NCBI GenBank assembly: GCA_964529265.1 | Contig: CAZGVW010000284.1 | Coordinates: 1-17,094, forward strand | DNA length: 17,094 nucleotides | Direction of reading: 5' to 3' | From: CAZGVW01 sp964529265 | GTDB taxonomy: Bacteria; Planctomycetota; Phycisphaerae; Phycisphaerales; UBA1924 | In this document: one piece after another, positions 16,346 to 17,094 of the stretch | Layout of the letters: each line of letters begins with the position of its first letter | Numbering within the stretch: the first letter of the stretch is position 1 | The notes under the pieces: model-generated | What the model saw: the letters and a program-made list of their open reading frames with translations, nothing else | Told to the model about the DNA's origin: nothing | The model's database searches: none | Translations under genes and position numbers: made by a program

Positions 16346-16351
16346 ATTCTA
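16346..16351 (-). promoter_or_regulatory. Candidate -10 box of the SDR gene (possibly leaderless)
   Basis: TAGAAT on the minus strand matches TATAAT at five of six positions and lies 7 bases before ATG 16338, which would put the transcript start at or just before the start codon. No good -35 box is seen 16-18 bases upstream. The alternative in-frame ATG at 16347 would lie within this box, which slightly favours ATG 16338. Confidence 0.3.
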
Positions 16352-16420
16352 CGCGCCGTAAACAGGGTGGCGCCGGAGCCGCTTCGGCGAGTGCGATGCG
16401 CGCCGCGCGGCTGGGGGCGC

Positions 16421-16450
16421 CGTGGTGCAGCCGCCCTGGGCTGCACCACG
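16421..16450. repeat. Perfect 12-bp inverted repeat (hairpin)
   Basis: CGTGGTGCAGCC (16421-16432) and GGCTGCACCACG (16439-16450) are exact reverse complements around a 6-base loop, GCCCTG. No T-run follows on either strand, so it is not a classical intrinsic terminator. A short GAGG/CCTC arm follows directly. It probably belongs to the same REP-like repeat cluster as the elements to its right. Confidence 0.85.
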
Positions 16451-16520
16451 AGGAACCTCGGCGCAGCGCCATGCCTCAGCGCACCATGGTCTTCACTCCC
16501 GGGCGCCAGTGCAAAGCACC

Positions 16521-16623
16521 AAAAGGGCCCCACTGGTGGCTTGCCCACCAGTGCGCAGCACCCCACGCGCCCGTCCACCCACACCACCCGTCGCGCGCCC
16601 TCTCCCCCCGTCTACCGTCTACC
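16521..16623. repeat. Interspersed repeat element, copy 2, with 9-bp hairpin
   Basis: Begins AAAAGGGCC and contains the perfect inverted repeat CACTGGTGG (16531-16539) / CCACCAGTG (16545-16553) with loop CTTGC. It continues with GCAGCACCCCACGCGCCC and the shared C-rich body and ends in two GTCTACC heptamers (16610-16623). It is homologous to copy 3, 152 bases downstream, and its right part to copy 1 near 14614. Confidence 0.85.
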
Positions 16624-16635
16624 GCTTGCCTCCTC

Positions 16636-16670
16636 CCACATTCCACACTCCACACTCCACACTCCACACT
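16636..16670. repeat. Heptanucleotide tandem repeat (CCACACT)
   Basis: Four perfect CCACACT units (16643-16670) are preceded by one variant, CCACATT (16636-16642), and followed by a partial CC. The array lies exactly between copies 2 and 3 of the interspersed element, each of which also ends in 7-base units. Confidence 0.88.
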
Positions 16671-16672
16671 CC

Positions 16673-16776
16673 AAAAGGGCGCCACTGGTGGCTTGACCAC
16701 CAGTGCAAAGCACCCCACGCGCCCATCCACCCAAACTCATCCGTCGCGCACACTCTCCCCCCGCATTCCGTATTCC
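16673..16776. repeat. Interspersed repeat element, copy 3, with 9-bp hairpin
   Basis: Begins AAAAGGGCG and contains CACTGGTGG (16683-16691) / CCACCAGTG (16697-16705) with loop CTTGA. The stem is identical to copy 2 and only the loop base changes. The body diverges more than copies 1 and 2 do from each other, and the tail heptamers are degenerate (GCATTCC, GTATTCC, 16763-16776). Confidence 0.82.
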
Positions 16777-16921
16777 CACCCCCACCCCCCCTGCGCGCCA
16801 CCCCCCAAAAATCCAAAAACCCAAAATTTTCTTCTCCCTACCCCACAACCACTTGCGCACACCCCCCGCGCGCAGTGACAGGTTTTGCGCGCACAGACAC
16901 GGCCCTCCGCCCCTTATACGG

Positions 16922-17094
16922 ATGGCCACTTTTCTCACCAGCCCGTTCCCCCGCCCCCGCGCCCGCGCCGGCCCCATCGCCCGCGCTCAGAGCGCCATCC
17001 CCGGCGCCACCGCGCCCAGGCGCGCCCGCCGCCGCCTGCCCATCCTCTTCGCATTCATCCTCACCGCACTCGCCGCGCCGCCCCCGGCCCCCGC
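16922..17094 (+). CDS. Start of a probable exported protein (3' end outside window)
   Basis: The frame is open from ATG 16922 to the end of the window, giving 57 residues. It begins MATFLTSPFPRPRARAG, has an Arg-rich segment (APRRARRRL) and then a hydrophobic core, LPILFAFILTALAA, before Pro/Ala-rich residues. This fits a signal peptide with an unusually long basic n-region, or an N-terminal membrane anchor. No Shine-Dalgarno is visible. TTATAC at 16914-16919 lies too close to the ATG to serve a normal leader. No function can be inferred from this fragment. Confidence 0.45.
   Translation, partial: MATFLTSPFPRPRARAGPIARAQSAIPGATAPRRARRRLPILFAFILTALAAPPPAP

Larger units (their letters stand above)
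16339..16921. other. Gene-free region rich in hairpins, heptamers and repeats
   Basis: No supported gene occurs in these 583 bases. From left to right it holds the SDR upstream region, a GC hairpin cluster (16370-16480), two copies of the interspersed element separated by a heptamer array (16521-16778), a C-rich low-complexity stretch (about 16755-16870) broken by the A-tracts at 16807-16811, 16815-16819 and 16823-16826, and the upstream region of a probable new gene at 16922. Open frames here give only Pro/His/Ser/Arg-rich or repeat-encoded peptides. Confidence 0.75.

Noticed and set aside
16339..16587. Upstream extension of the dehydrogenase into the repeat cluster
   Set aside because: The added 83 residues are encoded by hairpins and repeat copy 2, and similar peptides arise from copy 1; SDR homology starts at ATG 16338.
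16521..16776. CRISPR array
   Set aside because: Only two repeat units of about 100 bases, with a heptamer array rather than unique spacers between them, and no cas genes.
16885..16920. TTGCGC/TTATAC as a promoter for the gene at 16922
   Set aside because: The spacer is 23 bases and transcription would begin after the proposed ATG.

Overview
The window is GC-rich bacterial DNA that looks like a planctomycete, most likely of the Phycisphaerae lineage. Four things point there: an exported protein ending in a GC-type dockerin pair with a terminal WG; an ECF sigma factor of the planctomycete type whose gene overlaps that of a transmembrane Ser/Thr kinase with WD40 repeats; several secreted beta-propeller proteins; and an HtrA-type protease with an N-terminal 'DGR' beta domain. 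The lineage is inferred from family style, not from a marker gene. No rRNA, tRNA, CRISPR array, transposase or phage gene was seen.

Layout. 2-244 (+) is the tail of an exported protein with two dockerin-type repeats. 504-4476 (+) is a signalling pair, ECF sigma factor and WD40 kinase, overlapping by 8 bases; 4643-5113 (+) is a small membrane-anchored protein of unknown function. 7626-5159 (-) is a compact four-gene operon: probable lipoprotein, HEAT-like helical protein, nucleoside-phosphorylase-family protein and NadD. Two of its junctions are ATGA overlaps. 7793-9022 (+) is a secreted TolB-like PD40 propeller; it converges on 11476-9044 (-), a large secreted FG-GAP/VCBS propeller protein. 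11646-14552 (+) is an HtrA-like protease without a PDZ domain followed by a large acidic secreted protein. 16338-14678 (-) is a short-chain dehydrogenase coupled by TGATG to a membrane-anchored DUF4230-like protein. 16339-16921 contains no convincing gene but is full of hairpins, heptamer repeats and copies of a roughly 100-base interspersed element; a related copy sits at 14614-14696 and contains the stop codon of the DUF4230-like gene. A new exported protein probably starts at 16922 and runs off the window.

How the genes work together. The clearest functional unit is the sigma factor/kinase pair. The acidic motif of sigma region 2.2 is replaced by Gln-Pro-Thr-Ala, which suggests that phosphorylation of a threonine by the adjacent kinase switches the sigma factor on, as described for ECF43-type sigma factors. 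The NadD operon links NAD synthesis to a nucleoside-cleaving-family enzyme. Much of the rest encodes envelope or secreted proteins. The + strand is richer in C than in G across genes of both orientations, so the skew probably reflects replication rather than coding.
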